A stretch of DNA of 64,000 bases. Origin: Maribellus sp. YY47 (GTDB lineage Bacteria > Bacteroidota > Bacteroidia > Bacteroidales > Prolixibacteraceae). The notes under the pieces are model-generated. The model was not told the DNA's origin, ran no database searches, and saw only the letters and a list, made by a program, of their open reading frames with translations. Made by a program: the position numbers and the translations under genes. Of this stretch, positions 33,995 to 44,994 are shown in pieces (position 1 is the stretch's first letter; each line of letters opens with the position of its first letter). The DNA lies in contig NZ_JALGYW010000003.1 of the NCBI RefSeq assembly GCF_023111095.1, positions 7,446 to 71,445 of the forward strand, in the 5' to 3' direction.

Positions 33995-35853
33995 AATTCA
34001 TACTGCACGAAATAAAGCTTTGGTTCAAAGATGAAAATGCAGAACCTAAAAGTTATTTTTTCTTAGCGAATAAAATAAATGTTGTTACTGGTGATTCAAC
34101 TACTGGAAAAACCAGCTTTTGGAATATAATAGATTATTGCCTCCTATCAGGAAAAGTAACTATTGCAAATACAATTATTGAAAAAGTACTGTGGTTTGGC
34201 ATTCGTTTTACAATAAACGACAAAGAAATATCAATAGTCAGAAAAACACCGATTAATGGGGCTGTTTCTTCTGAAGTATATTTCAATATAGGAGCTTTAC
34301 CGGACAAGCCTGAAAGCAACATAACGGTGTCAGAGATAAAGTCAAAGCTTGACGAAGAATACGGAATAACGGATGCTCTCAGATTTCCTTATGGAAAAGA
34401 ATCAGACAAATCAACGTTTAACCTCTCATACAGGCATTTCTTACTCTTTAATTCGTTAACACAAACTATTATAGATGCACCTGAGACCTATTTTGACACT
34501 ACATTTTATGGTAAAGATGAATACGATGAAGCTTTGGGGCATATTTTCGATTTAGTTATTGGAGTCAATGATTTGAAAAATATCAAAGCCAAAGAAAAAT
34601 TGAAAGAAATAGAAGCAGAGCTAAAGAAAATACAAAATCAGGAAACAAAGAACCAGAGAAAAACTAAAAATTTTGAACTGGGTATTTTAAGGCTAATTGA
34701 AAAATGCAAAAAATACAACTTCATCGACTATTCAGAATATTTTGAAAATGTGAATGAGGAAATATCAATAATTCAGGACGTTATTGCTAATATCAGGAAA
34801 GTTGCAAAAAATGCGCAATTATTTAATGAGATAGATAATTTATATAAAAGAAAAAATGAGGTACAGGCTCAAATTAATGCTATCAATCAATACCAAAAAG
34901 AATTTGACCTATACAAAAAGAACTTGGATAAATCGGCTGATAGCCTGCAACCAATCGAGTTTTTGAATCAAAAACTGTCAGACCAATTAATCGATTCATA
35001 CGAAACAAAAATGTTTATGGAATCTCTGGAAAGTTCTTTAAAAAATATTAAGGAAAACCTTTCCCAAAAAATTACAAAACCGTTAAAAGTATCAGGAGAT
35101 ATTAAAGAACTAAGGGGGCAATTACAGGACATCGATAAAAGGATTTCCCAATTGAATGAAATTAAAAAGAACTATCTGGCAGAAGGTGAAAAATTTATTG
35201 CTTTAGGCGAAATAAAACATGAATTTGAGCAAATACAAAAAGAAAAATTAATTACCCCCATAGATACAATAAAGCTAAATAAATTAAACGAAGAAAAGAG
35301 TCGTTTAGCCAGTGTTCCGGCGGAAACAGAACAGATAAAATACACAATGAAAACATTGTTGAATGAAAGCATTCAACGCAACTATAGTCAACTAAAATCG
35401 CTAACAGCATATGATGATTACAGGACTGTTTTCGATGATTCTAAAATGATTTTAAAATTATATCCCCCTTCAGACCAGCTTCAATTTCCATTGGAAAATG
35501 TTGGAAGTGCTTCAAATTACATGTTTATGCACCTATGTGTTTATTTAGGGCTGCATGAACACGTAATTAAAATTCAGGAAAATCATATTCCGAAGTTTTT
35601 ATTTATCGACCAACCCAGTACTCCATATTATGAAGGTAAAAATGATGACAAGATAAAATTGCTTGATGCGTTCACTCTGTTAAATTCATTTGTCGATTAT
35701 ATTTTGATACAGAAAAAACAACACTTTCAAATTTTCATGGTTGAACATGCCTCAAAGGAATATTGGGAAGAAAATGACTTGTCATATTTTCACACTGTTG
35801 ACGAATTTATTGATGGAAAAGGTTTAATTCCAAGTGAAGTTTATAACAAATAA
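33991..35853 (+). CDS. DUF3732-type ABC/SMC-like ATPase
   Basis: This 620-residue protein has Walker A GDSTTGKTSF at about 34-43 after KFILHEIKLWFKDENAEP, a long coiled coil (about 195-460, Lys/Glu/Gln-rich) and a C-terminal half-ATPase with FLFIDQPSTPYYEG (about 533-546), the Asp-Gln Walker B variant of the DUF3732 family. It resembles SMC/Rad50-like sensors used in conflict systems. It is the third gene of a coupled operon, followed after three bases by an NA37 gene. Confidence 0.85.
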   Translation: MKFILHEIKLWFKDENAEPKSYFFLANKINVVTGDSTTGKTSFWNIIDYCLLSGKVTIANTIIEKVLWFGIRFTINDKEISIVRKTPINGAVSSEVYFNIGALPDKPESNITVSEIKSKLDEEYGITDALRFPYGKESDKSTFNLSYRHFLLFNSLTQTIIDAPETYFDTTFYGKDEYDEALGHIFDLVIGVNDLKNIKAKEKLKEIEAELKKIQNQETKNQRKTKNFELGILRLIEKCKKYNFIDYSEYFENVNEEISIIQDVIANIRKVAKNAQLFNEIDNLYKRKNEVQAQINAINQYQKEFDLYKKNLDKSADSLQPIEFLNQKLSDQLIDSYETKMFMESLESSLKNIKENLSQKITKPLKVSGDIKELRGQLQDIDKRISQLNEIKKNYLAEGEKFIALGEIKHEFEQIQKEKLITPIDTIKLNKLNEEKSRLASVPAETEQIKYTMKTLLNESIQRNYSQLKSLTAYDDYRTVFDDSKMILKLYPPSDQLQFPLENVGSASNYMFMHLCVYLGLHEHVIKIQENHIPKFLFIDQPSTPYYEGKNDDKIKLLDAFTLLNSFVDYILIQKKQHFQIFMVEHASKEYWEENDLSYFHTVDEFIDGKGLIPSEVYNK

Positions 35854-35856
35854 TGT

Positions 35857-36894
35857 ATGATGAATGCTATTGTCGGTAAAATGGACAAATTAATAATCCA
35901 TTTTGTAGGAAATAAAAATAATGGAGATGGAGTACGGTTTTCCGATGAATTAACTGATTACGGAAATACAGAAGAATACGTCAAAATATTGATAGGCAAT
36001 AGCTTTAAATCTGAGGAATTGTTTCAGTTCTATTTTAGTCCGGATTTAGAGCTTAATCCTATTTATCAATTCATTAAATCTGTTTTTCAGGATAAGGAAG
36101 CATTTATCGGACAATCCCAGAATGTAGCACGCTATCTATACGATAAAAGCACCCATCCTCAAATAAAACCGGGAGAACTTTGCATAGCATATTTTAAGGA
36201 TTGTCAACTCAATGATAAAACGGTTGATTGTATCGGGATATTTAAGTCTGAAAATAAAGAAACAGTTCTAAAAATAGATACAATAAAAAACGGGTATGGG
36301 TTATCAGGTGTAAAAGGAATCAACATCAATAAATTAGATAAAGGATGTTTAATATTTAATACCGATAAAGAAAACGGCTATACTGTTTCCGTTGTCGATA
36401 ATACCAATAAAGGTTATGAAGCACAATATTGGAAAGATGATTTTTTAGGCGTTCGACCAGTAAATAACGGTTATCATCAGACAAATCAATTTTTAGGAAT
36501 TACTAAGCAATTTGTTACTAAACAAATTGCGGACGATTTTGAAGTCTCAAAAGCCGACCAGATTGATATATTGAACCGTTCTGTTAACTATTTTAAAACG
36601 CATGAAAAGTTTGATAAATCGGATTTTGAGAATGAAGTCTTTCAGGATGAAAGCGTAATTGATTCTTTCAGAAACTTTAACAACTCATACCGCGAGGAAA
36701 ATAAAGTTGAACTATCCGATAACTTTGAAATTTCATCTCAGGCAGTAAAAAAACAGGCTCGGGTATTTAAAAGCGTTTTAAAACTTGATAAAAATTTTCA
36801 TATTTATATTCATGGTAACCGCAACTTAATAGAGCAAGGGGTTGATGAAAATGGGCGAAAGTACTACAAGATTTATTACCAAGAGGAGAGTTAA
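35857..36894 (+). CDS. NA37 (YejK/NdpA-like) nucleoid-associated protein
   Basis: This 345-residue protein matches the nucleoid-associated NA37 pattern: PGELCIAYFKDCQLNDKTV, IGIFKSENKETVLKI, LDKGCLIFNTDKENGY, a YWKDDFLGVRPVNNGYHQT block and an Ala/Gln-rich late helix. NA37 proteins bind DNA and are occasionally found with defence genes. Here it is the fourth gene of the ABC three-component-like operon, three bases after the ATPase stop, so it may be the DNA-recognition part. The ATG at 35857 is taken as start; an ATG eight codons on is possible. Confidence 0.8.
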   Translation: MMNAIVGKMDKLIIHFVGNKNNGDGVRFSDELTDYGNTEEYVKILIGNSFKSEELFQFYFSPDLELNPIYQFIKSVFQDKEAFIGQSQNVARYLYDKSTHPQIKPGELCIAYFKDCQLNDKTVDCIGIFKSENKETVLKIDTIKNGYGLSGVKGININKLDKGCLIFNTDKENGYTVSVVDNTNKGYEAQYWKDDFLGVRPVNNGYHQTNQFLGITKQFVTKQIADDFEVSKADQIDILNRSVNYFKTHEKFDKSDFENEVFQDESVIDSFRNFNNSYREENKVELSDNFEISSQAVKKQARVFKSVLKLDKNFHIYIHGNRNLIEQGVDENGRKYYKIYYQEES

Positions 36895-37130
36895 CAACGC
36901 GTTACAAAGGCTATTTGTTAAAGATAACACAGCATCAATGATATTATCTGTTTCAGTAGCAGAACTTCTATTTGTTGTTATCTGAATCATACAAACTTCC
37001 CAGAAACGCCACAAACCACCAACACAGTTCCTCAAGCTGCCACCATCCGCACATCCCTTTACTTGTCATGCAGTTACGCATAAATTCGTCCATGCATCAA
37101 TAGTGGTGCAACAACTAAAACATTCGTAAG
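36895..37130. other. Gap before the DUF3945 gene
   Basis: There is no gene here. It contains phased repeat copy 3 on the minus strand (37042-37007) and TAAATTCG (37081-37088), a 7/8 match to TAnnTTTG that could serve the rightward gene at 37131. Confidence 0.45.
37007..37042 (-). promoter_or_regulatory. Phased TGGCA-type direct-repeat array, copy 3
   Basis: Read on the minus strand, the pentamers are TGGCA (37042), AGGAA (37032), TGGTG (37021) and TGGCG (37011). The 10/11/10 spacing is the same as in copies 1 and 2. The match is weaker in the inner pair. Confidence 0.5.
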
Positions 37131-38588
37131 ATGGACGAAAAAATCAGTAACGACGACAAAAAAGTATTACTCGTCAAAGATGTAAATGATGGCAAAGTAA
37201 AAGCCGTCACCGGGATGGATGAGAAAGGCAACATCCAAACAGAGGAACCTTCAGCAAAAAATCAAAACAGCCTTTTTGCCGTGAATACGAACGAGCCCAT
37301 GCTGGAGGCGTTTTTCAAAAAGATGGTCGAACAGGCGCAGCAACCCACACACACGGGATTTTTCCTGATGACAGAAAAAATGCTGGATAAACTTGTCAAA
37401 ATCGACCTCGACCCTCACGAACTGGAACTACACCGTATAAATCCGGTAGAGTATCTTGAAAAGGTACAGAAACAGAACGCGCAACAAACACAGGGTGGCG
37501 GTGATGAAACTTCCCAGGGCACTTTCCAGCCGATGGATGTCAGTAAAATAGACCGGCAGGAACTTCAAAAATACGGGATCAACGCTGCCGATTTGGAACC
37601 TCATCTCAAAGCTATGTCCTACTGTCACAAATCACCGCAAATGATTCCTCTAAACCCTGAACTGGAACCGGGTATCCGAGTTCCTACCAAAGGACGTGTA
37701 TCGTTGGAAGAGCAAACCGATGGCTCGCTCAAAATCATACCGCATTACTGGCAGGAAAAGCCTAACCTGGATGCCCCTTTTCACGGTGTCCTTCTTAATG
37801 AACAGGATAAGGAAAACCTGCGGCAATCATTAAATGCTGGGCGGGTGATTGAACTGGAACCTTCGCCCGGACAGAAAACTCCGGCTTTTGTTTCGCTCGA
37901 CCGGCTTACCAACAAACTCGAAGCCCTACCCGTGGAGAACATCTCCATTCCCAATAAAATAAAGGGGGCAGACCTTTCTGAAGACCAGCAACTCAGGCTT
38001 GGAGCAGGAGAAAAAGTGCTGATAGAGAAAATGGTTTCCCGAACAGACCGATTTTTTGACGGATATATCCAAATCAATGCGTCGGACAAAAAGTTTGATT
38101 TTTCGTATGAAGGGCTCGACCGTAACCGCTATTCACAAGAGAATAAAGTCCGCCGCCAGCAAAAAGAAAATGCACCGGAAGGGGAATCAGAAAAACAAAA
38201 GCAACTCTTCATCCCCAAAAAATTGCTTGGCGTTGAGTTGACTGAAAAACAGCAGGAATTCCTTAAAGCAGGCCAGGCCACTTACATCAGGGGAATGCTG
38301 AAAGATGATAAGGGGGAACCATTCAACGCGTGGGTAAAACCTAATCCTGAAAAAATGAAATTCGATTTTTTCAAATGGAATCCAGACAAGGCTAAAAAGC
38401 AGGGCGCAGAAGTGAAACCTGCTGAAGAAAGCAAAACTCAGGTAGCTGTCAACAACGATGGCAAAACCAATGAAGCGACCAAAAATGTAAAAGAGCCATT
38501 AAAACAGGGACAGCAAAAACCCACCGAAAGCCAGTTTAAGCAAGAAGCACGCAAGCCTGCTGCAAAGAAAAGCGGGATTAAAATCTGA
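37131..38588 (+). CDS. DUF4099/DUF3945-type ICE protein
   Basis: This 485-residue protein has an N-terminal DUF4099-like part (MLEAFFKKMVEQ, FFLMTEKMLDKLVKIDLDP) followed by repeated modules of the DUF3945 type, seen as PLFHGVLLNEQDKENLRQSL-like, IKGADLSEDQQLRLGAG and LLGVELTEKQQEFLKAGQA, each about 60-70 residues apart. A Lys/Glu/Gln-rich low-complexity tail ends it. Such proteins are nearly universal in Bacteroidota ICEs, often next to topoisomerase or primase genes, but their role is unknown. It is cytosolic. Confidence 0.85.
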   Translation: MDEKISNDDKKVLLVKDVNDGKVKAVTGMDEKGNIQTEEPSAKNQNSLFAVNTNEPMLEAFFKKMVEQAQQPTHTGFFLMTEKMLDKLVKIDLDPHELELHRINPVEYLEKVQKQNAQQTQGGGDETSQGTFQPMDVSKIDRQELQKYGINAADLEPHLKAMSYCHKSPQMIPLNPELEPGIRVPTKGRVSLEEQTDGSLKIIPHYWQEKPNLDAPFHGVLLNEQDKENLRQSLNAGRVIELEPSPGQKTPAFVSLDRLTNKLEALPVENISIPNKIKGADLSEDQQLRLGAGEKVLIEKMVSRTDRFFDGYIQINASDKKFDFSYEGLDRNRYSQENKVRRQQKENAPEGESEKQKQLFIPKKLLGVELTEKQQEFLKAGQATYIRGMLKDDKGEPFNAWVKPNPEKMKFDFFKWNPDKAKKQGAEVKPAEESKTQVAVNNDGKTNEATKNVKEPLKQGQQKPTESQFKQEARKPAAKKSGIKI

Positions 38589-38720
38589 GTTCTGTTTTAA
38601 ACAGTTCCGGCTGAAATCACTGAAGACAAGTTCAACCGGGAATAGTTATATTTACCACTGAATATACCGCTGCTTTCTTCAATAGGCATAACTTTTCTTT
38701 GTTTATTGTTTGTCGGTGAC

Positions 38721-38735
38721 GGATATTTTAGTGGT
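38721..38735 (+). repeat. Repeat GGATATTTTAGTGGT, copy before the DUF1896 operon
   Basis: Third exact copy of this 15-mer. An inverted variant, ACCACTAAATATCC (38790-38803), lies 54 bases downstream and almost touches the next start codon, so the pair flanks the terminator-like hairpin at 38737-38765. Confidence 0.6.
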
Positions 38736-38736
38736 G

Positions 38737-38765
38737 CGCTCCGGGTGGGAACCCGGGGCGTTTTT
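38737..38765 (+). terminator. Terminator or attenuator before the DUF1896 operon
   Basis: CGCTCCGGGT (38737-38746) pairs with ACCCGGGGCG (38751-38760) over 10 bp with one G-T pair and a 4-nt loop, followed by TTTTT. It may end the DUF3945 transcript, 149 bases upstream, or attenuate the next operon, whose ATG is 45 bases on. Confidence 0.75.
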
Positions 38766-38789
38766 GCCTGATAACCTCTCCCTTTTTCA

Positions 38790-38803
38790 ACCACTAAATA
38801 TCC
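38790..38803 (+). repeat. Inverted variant ACCACTAAATATCC of the ICE repeat
   Basis: This is the reverse complement of the GGATATTTTAGTGGT repeat with one T fewer. It ends six bases before the DUF1896 start codon. Confidence 0.5.
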
Positions 38804-38809
38804 GTTATC

Positions 38810-39256
38810 ATGAGAAACAAAAAAAATAAAACCGGACAGGAATTGTCCTATTACGGGTTTTCCCTCCTTTCTTACCTCAAAGAAAATTACCCCCACCGTA
38901 CCGGAGATACCACTTTTATAGAGGAACGTGCTGATGCCGGAGCAAAAACGTACTGCAATGCTGTTAAAAACGGGCAGACACATATAGAGGCCGAAGAACT
39001 GGCTTCAATTGCACTTTTCCAGGGCCTGCATTTTTCTGCTTATAACACCCTTGTTCACATTCTTTGGAACGAGTTTTCAGCAGAAATACCAGAGGAAAGG
39101 GCAAAAGAGATTGCCCTTCAAATCTTACCTCTATGCAGTGAAGTTCTGGATAAATATACCCTTACCGATGATTTTGAAAGCACTTCGCAATACGATGAAT
39201 TATATACTGAACTGACGGGGACCGTCGAAATACTGCTCGAAGATGGCTTACAATAA
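38810..39256 (+). CDS. DUF1896-family protein
   Basis: This 148-residue protein contains the blocks [39 protein letters not shown] and [20 protein letters not shown], which identify DUF1896, a small helical protein found almost only upstream of the giant methylase/helicase of Bacteroidota ICEs. The function is unknown. It overlaps the following gene by 14 bases, so the two are co-translated, and it is preceded by a hairpin and the repeat pair that may control both. Confidence 0.85.
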   Translation: MRNKKNKTGQELSYYGFSLLSYLKENYPHRTGDTTFIEERADAGAKTYCNAVKNGQTHIEAEELASIALFQGLHFSAYNTLVHILWNEFSAEIPEERAKEIALQILPLCSEVLDKYTLTDDFESTSQYDELYTELTGTVEILLEDGLQ

Positions 39257-42200
39257 AAAGTTACACCTGCGGGCAAATATCGATGCGATAAAAACGGCAT
39301 TTATCCTTGAACGGGAGAACAGGCTTGCAGCAGCCGGAGAAAAAGAAATACTCGCCCGCTATTCCGGTTTCGGTGCCATTAAGGAAATACTCGAACCCCT
39401 TCCGGCTAACGGCTCAGTCAATCCCTTGATAAATGAATTGCATGATGTTTTACGTGAAAATACCCGTGATGAAAAAGAATACAAACGCTGTTTCGACGGT
39501 CTGAAAGATTCTATACTTACAGCATTTTACACACCACCCGAAGTAGTAAATGCGCTGGTAGGGGCGCTTATTGACAACGGAATCAAATCATCCCGTCTGC
39601 TTGACCCGAGTGCCGGAACAGGTGTATTTGCCCAGGCTTTTAAACAGCTTTCTCCCGACATGGAAGTAACCTGTTTTGAGAAAGACCCGATTACCGGAAT
39701 GATACTCAAACACCTTCATCCTGAAGACAAAGTAAGGGTGCAGGGTTTTGAAAACATTGAAAAGAAATATGCAGGTTACTATGACATCGCGACAAGCAAT
39801 ATCCCTTTCGGTGATGTAGCAGTGTTCGACCCGGCTTTCTTCTCCGACAGCGACCCGGCAAGAAAGCTAGCCTCACGTTCCATCCACAATTACTTTTTTC
39901 TGAAATCAGTGGATATGGTACATCCGGGAGGCCTGGTAGCTTTCATAACCTCACAGGGAGTACTGAATACCCCGGCAAACCGTCCTGTGCGGGAATTTCT
40001 GATGTCCCGTTGCGAGCCCGTTTCCGTTATCCGGCTCCCAAACAACCTGTTTAGCGAATATGCGGGAACTGAGGTTGGCAGTGACCTGATAGTCCTTCAA
40101 AAACGGGAACAAAAAGACCAGTCTGTTTCCAATCCCGAGAAACAAGCATTTATCGAATCACGCACCTTGTCCAATGGTATAACGGTTAACAACAGCTTTA
40201 AAACCTTTGACAGGGTGGTTCATACCGATGCCAAAGCCGATACCGATCCTTACGGCAAACCGGCAATGGTGTTTACCCACAAAGGAGGGATTGAAGGAAT
40301 TGCCAAAGACCTGCGGAAAATGCTGAAAGAAGATTTCTGCCGACATTTGGATTTGCAGCGTTATCAATCCCATGCACAGGACACACCGGAACACCAGACA
40401 GCTGTCACCGTAGAAATCAAACCGGCGCTTGAATCAGATTCCAATGACCTCGATCCCTTTTGGCAAGCTATTGAGGATAATTGGTTCCCCAACGATAATC
40501 AAACCGGAGCAGTTAAACCTACAATAGAAAATAAACCCGACCCCAAAAAACAACAACCGATATATTCGGGACAGGGTACGCTTTTCGATATGGACGATAG
40601 GGCCATTCAGAAAAAGCCTGCAACGGAGACGAAATCACGGCAGGCTGTTACACAGAAGCCGTTAATCAATTTGTACGATTTATTTGGCCTTTCAGAAGAA
40701 GAGAGAAAAGGGCAGAAACATTCTAACCGGAGAAGGAACCAGCAGCCCCCAAGACAGGAACAACAGGAAGCTCCTTTTATGGAATGGCGGGAGCGGTTGC
40801 ATTATGAAGGAATGCAAAAGAGAAGGCAGCAGGAAAAAGAATCCTTTAAAAACAGGAAAGTACATCCTGTAAACGTTACAGGAAAAGAAGAACAGCCTGG
40901 GGACTTAAAACAGAAGCAGGAGCATCTCGAACGTGAGGAAGCGATGAAACCAGTACCGTTCAAAGGCGAATTGTTACCTCATTACCGGGAAGATTCACTG
41001 GTATCTGATGAGACCAACCGTATTGGGCATTTAAGAAATATCGAAGGCTTGCAGCCGATGTTCTATCCGTTGGACATAAGTACCGTTCAAAAGCAAAAAG
41101 TATCTCTATACATAGAAATACGGGACACATATCACCATCTGTACCGCAACGAAGCCGAACGGCTGGAAGCCAATCCTGCCCTGCGTGAAATGCTGAACCA
41201 CCTGTATGATGATTTTTCACGCCGGTTCGGGCTGCTTAACGACAAGAAAAACCTTGACCTGATTAAAATGGATGCACGGGGGACGGAAATTTTATCACTG
41301 GAACGCTACATTGACGGGAAAGCGGTAAAAGCCGATATTTTCAACCGTCCGGTGGCGTTCAATCCAAATGAGCTCACTTCGGTTGATACCCCTCACGAGG
41401 CGCTAGCAGCCTCACTAAACAAATATGCCGGAATAGACCTGGGTTATATGGCATCGCTTACCGGAAACACGGTGGATAGCTTGAAGGAAGAACTGAAAGG
41501 AACGGTCTATTTCAATCCAATGACCGAAGTGTACGAGGTGGCGGATAAATTTATCTCGGGCAATGTTATTTCCAAAGCAGAAGAAGCAGAACGTTTTTTG
41601 GAACATAATCCCGGACACCATGAGGCTGAAGAATCGTTACGTGCCCTACGGGAAGCCATTCCCAAACCCATTGCCTTCGACGACCTTGATTTTAATTTTG
41701 GTGAACGCTGGATTCCGACAGGTATTTATAACAAATATGCTTCGCACCTTTTTGATACAGAAGTCAACATCCATTACGCCTCCAGCCGTGATGAGTTTAG
41801 TGTTCAATCCTACAATTCGAATGTTAAGATTACAGACCAGTATGCCGTAAAATCACAAAACCGTACCTACAACGGGCTCGCCCTGATGAAGCACGCCTTG
41901 CAGAATACTTCGCCAAACATTACCAAAACAATCTTAGTGGATGGTGAAGAAGCAAAAGTTCGTGACGGGGAAGCCATTCAACTTGCCAACACCCGTATCG
42001 ATGAAATGCGAAACGGTTTCTCCCACTGGCTCCGGGAACAGTCGCCGGAGTTCAAAGACCGGCTGGCTGGTTTGTATAACCGCACTTTCAATTGTTTTGT
42101 CCGCCCGGCCTATGACGGCTCACACCAGAGTTTTCCGGGACTTGACCTGAAAGGGTTGGGCATTGACAGCCTTTACCGTAGCCAGAAAGATGCTATATGG

Positions 42201-44888
42201 ATGGACAAACTCAACGGAGGAGGTATTTGCGACCACGAAGTCGGTGGCGGAAAAACACTCATCATGTGTTGCGGGGCGTATGAAAAGAAACGCCTTGGGC
42301 TGGTCAACAAACCGATGATTACAGGTTTGAAAGCCAATATCCATGAAATTGCCAAAACATTCTGTACGGCCTATCCCAATGCCCGTGTCCTGTATCCGGG
42401 CAAGGAGGACTTTACGCCCAAGAACCGGCAGCGGATTTTCAACGAGATTAAGAACAACAACTGGGACGCTGTAATCCTGACACATGAACAGTTTGGTATG
42501 ATTCCCCAGTCACCGGAGGTACAGCGCGATATCTTACAGGCAGAACTCGACAGTGTGGAAGAAAACCTTGAAGTACTCAAACGTCAGGGTAAAGAAGTTT
42601 CGCGTGCCATGCTGAAAGGCTGTGTGAAGCGCAAATTAAACCTGGAAGCTAAGCTCAAACAGATTACTTTCAACATTGAAAACCGGAAGGACGATGCGGT
42701 TGATTTTCGTCTGATGGGGATAGATCATTTGTATGTGGATGAATCGCATAAGTTCAAGAACCTGACCTTCAATACACGGCACGACAGGGTGGCCGGACTG
42801 GGCAATCCTGAGGGAAGCCAACGGGCATTGAATATGCTCTTTGCACTTCGTACCATCCAGGAGCGTAACGACAGGGACTTAGGAGCAACCTTTCTTTCCG
42901 GTACCACCATCTCCAATTCTTTAACTGAACTGTATCTGTTGTTTAAATACCTCCGTCCGAAGGAACTGGAGCGGCAGAACATTAAAACATTCGATGCATG
43001 GGCAGCCATTTTTGCCAAGAAAAGTATCGATTACGAATTTTCGGTAACCAATGAAATCGTTCAAAAAGAACGTTTCCGTTATTTCATTAAAGTACCTGAA
43101 CTGGCGCAGTTCTATGCAGAGATTACCGATTACCGGACGGCTGCCGATATTGGTATCGACCGCCCGAAAAAGAATGAAATCCTGTACAATATCCCGCCAA
43201 CACCAGACCAGGTTGATTTTATCAACCGCATGGTTCAGTTTGCAAAAACCGGTGATGCAACATTGTTGTACCGTGCCCCCCTGAATGAACGGGAAGAAAA
43301 GGCAAAAATGCTGATTGCAACTGATTATGCGCGAAAAATGTCGCTGGATATGCGCATGGTCGATTCCCGTTTTGACGACCATATCGACAATAAAGCAAGC
43401 CACTGCGCCCGTATGATTAACGGCTATTACAGGAAATACAACGGACATAAAGGGACACAGTTTGTGTTTAGTGACCTGGGAACCTATAAACCGGGAGAAT
43501 GGAACGCCTACAGCGAAATTAAACGTAAACTGGTGGAAAACCACAACATTCCGGCACATGAAATCCGTTTTATACAGGAAGCAAAAACAGAAAAAGCCCG
43601 GAAGATGATGATAGCCGATATGAACAACGGGAGGATCAGGGTGATGTTTGGCTCCACAGAAATGCTGGGAACAGGTGTAAACGCCCAAAAACGTGCTGTG
43701 GCTGTTCATCATCTGGACTGCCCGTGGCGTCCGTCAGATTTGGAACAGCGCGATGGACGGGCGGTACGGAGGGGCAATGAGATAGCCAAAACGGTTGCCG
43801 GGAACCAGGTGGATGTTATTCTTTATGCCGTGGAAAAATCGCTGGATGCCTATAAGTTTGGCCTGCTGCATAATAAACAGCTTTTTATCCGCCAGTTAAA
43901 AAATAACAATCTGGGGTGCCGTACCATTGACGAAGGGGCAATGGACGAAAAAAACGGAATGAACTTTTCTGAATATGTGGCCATTTTATCGGGTAATACG
44001 GAACTGCTGGAAAAAGCAAGGCTGGAAAAGAAGATAGCCGCACTGGAAAGTGAACGCCAGGCATTTGTCAGGGGAAAGTCATCGAGCCGGTACAAGCTGG
44101 AAAACATTACACAAACAGTTGAAAGAAATAAAGGACTTATTGAGCGAATTTCCAGAGATATAGAAAACTTTAAATCCCAAGTTCAAACCAACGAAAACGG
44201 TTCCTACCATAATCCGGTAAAATTGAATGGCGTTACCGGCATCGATTTCAAGGTAATAGGCAAAAAGCTGAATGAAATTGCCAACACAGCTAAAACACAT
44301 GGCGCACATGAGCCAATTGGAAGCTTGTATGGCTTCACACTTTATGTGAAAAGTGAAAACACCAATAAAGACGGACTTGATTTCATACAAAACCGCTTCT
44401 CTGTTCGTGGGGAGGGAGAAATATATTATCATTACAACAACGGGCAGATGGCCGTTGACCCAAAGTTGGCTTCCCAGAACTTTCTGCATGCTTTAGTGGA
44501 AAATATGCCACGGCTGTTAGAGCGGTACAAAAGAGATAACGAAAAACTGTCTAAAGATATTCCTATACTCAAAGAAGTGGAGGAAAGTACCTGGAGAAGG
44601 GAACCAGAATTGGTTGAGTTAAAATCGGAACTGGCAAAGCTGGAACAGAAAATCCAGCAGTCGTTGAAATCGACATGTGAAATGGAAGAGCAGGTCTCTG
44701 TTCAGGGGAATGAAACTACAAATAAAAAAATACTCCGAACCATTGAGCAAAATCTGAAAGCACCAACTAAGATACCGGAACATTTACAGAAAATCGCTGA
44801 AGCTTCAAACGGAAAAGTTATTATTGCTGGTATTGGTTATTCGGCAAAACAGGATAATCCCATTGTTTCTAGAAGTTTGAAAATATAG
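39243..44888 (+). CDS. N6-DNA methylase / SNF2-type helicase fusion
   Basis: This 1881-residue protein has an N-terminal adenine methylase domain with motif [15 protein letters not shown] (about 119-132) and catalytic-site variant NIPFGD (about 186), where typical enzymes have NPPY/F. A variable linker follows (about 400-600), then a central domain. A superfamily-2 helicase has Walker A-like GGGKT (about 1000), DESHKFKNL (about 1165), and the C-terminal RecA motifs including [11 protein letters not shown]. The end is coiled coil. It resembles phage DarB-like antirestriction proteins and is a standard gene of CTnDOT-like elements, probably modifying or protecting incoming DNA. It is followed by a strong bidirectional terminator. 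Confidence 0.9.
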   Translation: MAYNKKLHLRANIDAIKTAFILERENRLAAAGEKEILARYSGFGAIKEILEPLPANGSVNPLINELHDVLRENTRDEKEYKRCFDGLKDSILTAFYTPPEVVNALVGALIDNGIKSSRLLDPSAGTGVFAQAFKQLSPDMEVTCFEKDPITGMILKHLHPEDKVRVQGFENIEKKYAGYYDIATSNIPFGDVAVFDPAFFSDSDPARKLASRSIHNYFFLKSVDMVHPGGLVAFITSQGVLNTPANRPVREFLMSRCEPVSVIRLPNNLFSEYAGTEVGSDLIVLQKREQKDQSVSNPEKQAFIESRTLSNGITVNNSFKTFDRVVHTDAKADTDPYGKPAMVFTHKGGIEGIAKDLRKMLKEDFCRHLDLQRYQSHAQDTPEHQTAVTVEIKPALESDSNDLDPFWQAIEDNWFPNDNQTGAVKPTIENKPDPKKQQPIYSGQGTLFDMDDRAIQKKPATETKSRQAVTQKPLINLYDLFGLSEEERKGQKHSNRRRNQQPPRQEQQEAPFMEWRERLHYEGMQKRRQQEKESFKNRKVHPVNVTGKEEQPGDLKQKQEHLEREEAMKPVPFKGELLPHYREDSLVSDETNRIGHLRNIEGLQPMFYPLDISTVQKQKVSLYIEIRDTYHHLYRNEAERLEANPALREMLNHLYDDFSRRFGLLNDKKNLDLIKMDARGTEILSLERYIDGKAVKADIFNRPVAFNPNELTSVDTPHEALAASLNKYAGIDLGYMASLTGNTVDSLKEELKGTVYFNPMTEVYEVADKFISGNVISKAEEAERFLEHNPGHHEAEESLRALREAIPKPIAFDDLDFNFGERWIPTGIYNKYASHLFDTEVNIHYASSRDEFSVQSYNSNVKITDQYAVKSQNRTYNGLALMKHALQNTSPNITKTILVDGEEAKVRDGEAIQLANTRIDEMRNGFSHWLREQSPEFKDRLAGLYNRTFNCFVRPAYDGSHQSFPGLDLKGLGIDSLYRSQKDAIWMDKLNGGGICDHEVGGGKTLIMCCGAYEKKRLGLVNKPMITGLKANIHEIAKTFCTAYPNARVLYPGKEDFTPKNRQRIFNEIKNNNWDAVILTHEQFGMIPQSPEVQRDILQAELDSVEENLEVLKRQGKEVSRAMLKGCVKRKLNLEAKLKQITFNIENRKDDAVDFRLMGIDHLYVDESHKFKNLTFNTRHDRVAGLGNPEGSQRALNMLFALRTIQERNDRDLGATFLSGTTISNSLTELYLLFKYLRPKELERQNIKTFDAWAAIFAKKSIDYEFSVTNEIVQKERFRYFIKVPELAQFYAEITDYRTAADIGIDRPKKNEILYNIPPTPDQVDFINRMVQFAKTGDATLLYRAPLNEREEKAKMLIATDYARKMSLDMRMVDSRFDDHIDNKASHCARMINGYYRKYNGHKGTQFVFSDLGTYKPGEWNAYSEIKRKLVENHNIPAHEIRFIQEAKTEKARKMMIADMNNGRIRVMFGSTEMLGTGVNAQKRAVAVHHLDCPWRPSDLEQRDGRAVRRGNEIAKTVAGNQVDVILYAVEKSLDAYKFGLLHNKQLFIRQLKNNNLGCRTIDEGAMDEKNGMNFSEYVAILSGNTELLEKARLEKKIAALESERQAFVRGKSSSRYKLENITQTVERNKGLIERISRDIENFKSQVQTNENGSYHNPVKLNGVTGIDFKVIGKKLNEIANTAKTHGAHEPIGSLYGFTLYVKSENTNKDGLDFIQNRFSVRGEGEIYYHYNNGQMAVDPKLASQNFLHALVENMPRLLERYKRDNEKLSKDIPILKEVEESTWRREPELVELKSELAKLEQKIQQSLKSTCEMEEQVSVQGNETTNKKILRTIEQNLKAPTKIPEHLQKIAEASNGKVIIAGIGYSAKQDNPIVSRSLKI

Positions 44889-44895
44889 TTTACAA

Positions 44896-44940
44896 CAAAA
44901 AGAGCCGGTACTTTATAATTGATACCGGCACTTTTCTTTT
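44896..44940. terminator. Bidirectional terminator between the methylase/helicase and HTH genes
   Basis: GCCGGTA (44904-44910) / TACCGGC (44923-44929) is extended by AAAAG / CTTTT on either side. A T-run follows on the plus strand (CTTTTCTTTT) and TTTTTGTTG on the minus strand. Confidence 0.8.
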
Positions 44941-44994
44941 AACTCTCATCCCGCACCGTTTAACAACGAAGCGGGTAAAGCAAAAACACACAAC

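Noticed and set aside
32310-36894. Restriction-modification or Gabija/Septu-type assignment for the four-gene operon
   Set aside because: There is no methylase or helicase in the operon. The DUF3732-like ATPase with middle component fits the ABC three-component type better.
42921-43712. 263-codon minus-strand ORF inside the methylase/helicase
   Set aside because: It is fully contained in a well-supported gene, with low-complexity His/Phe-rich translation typical of an antisense shadow.
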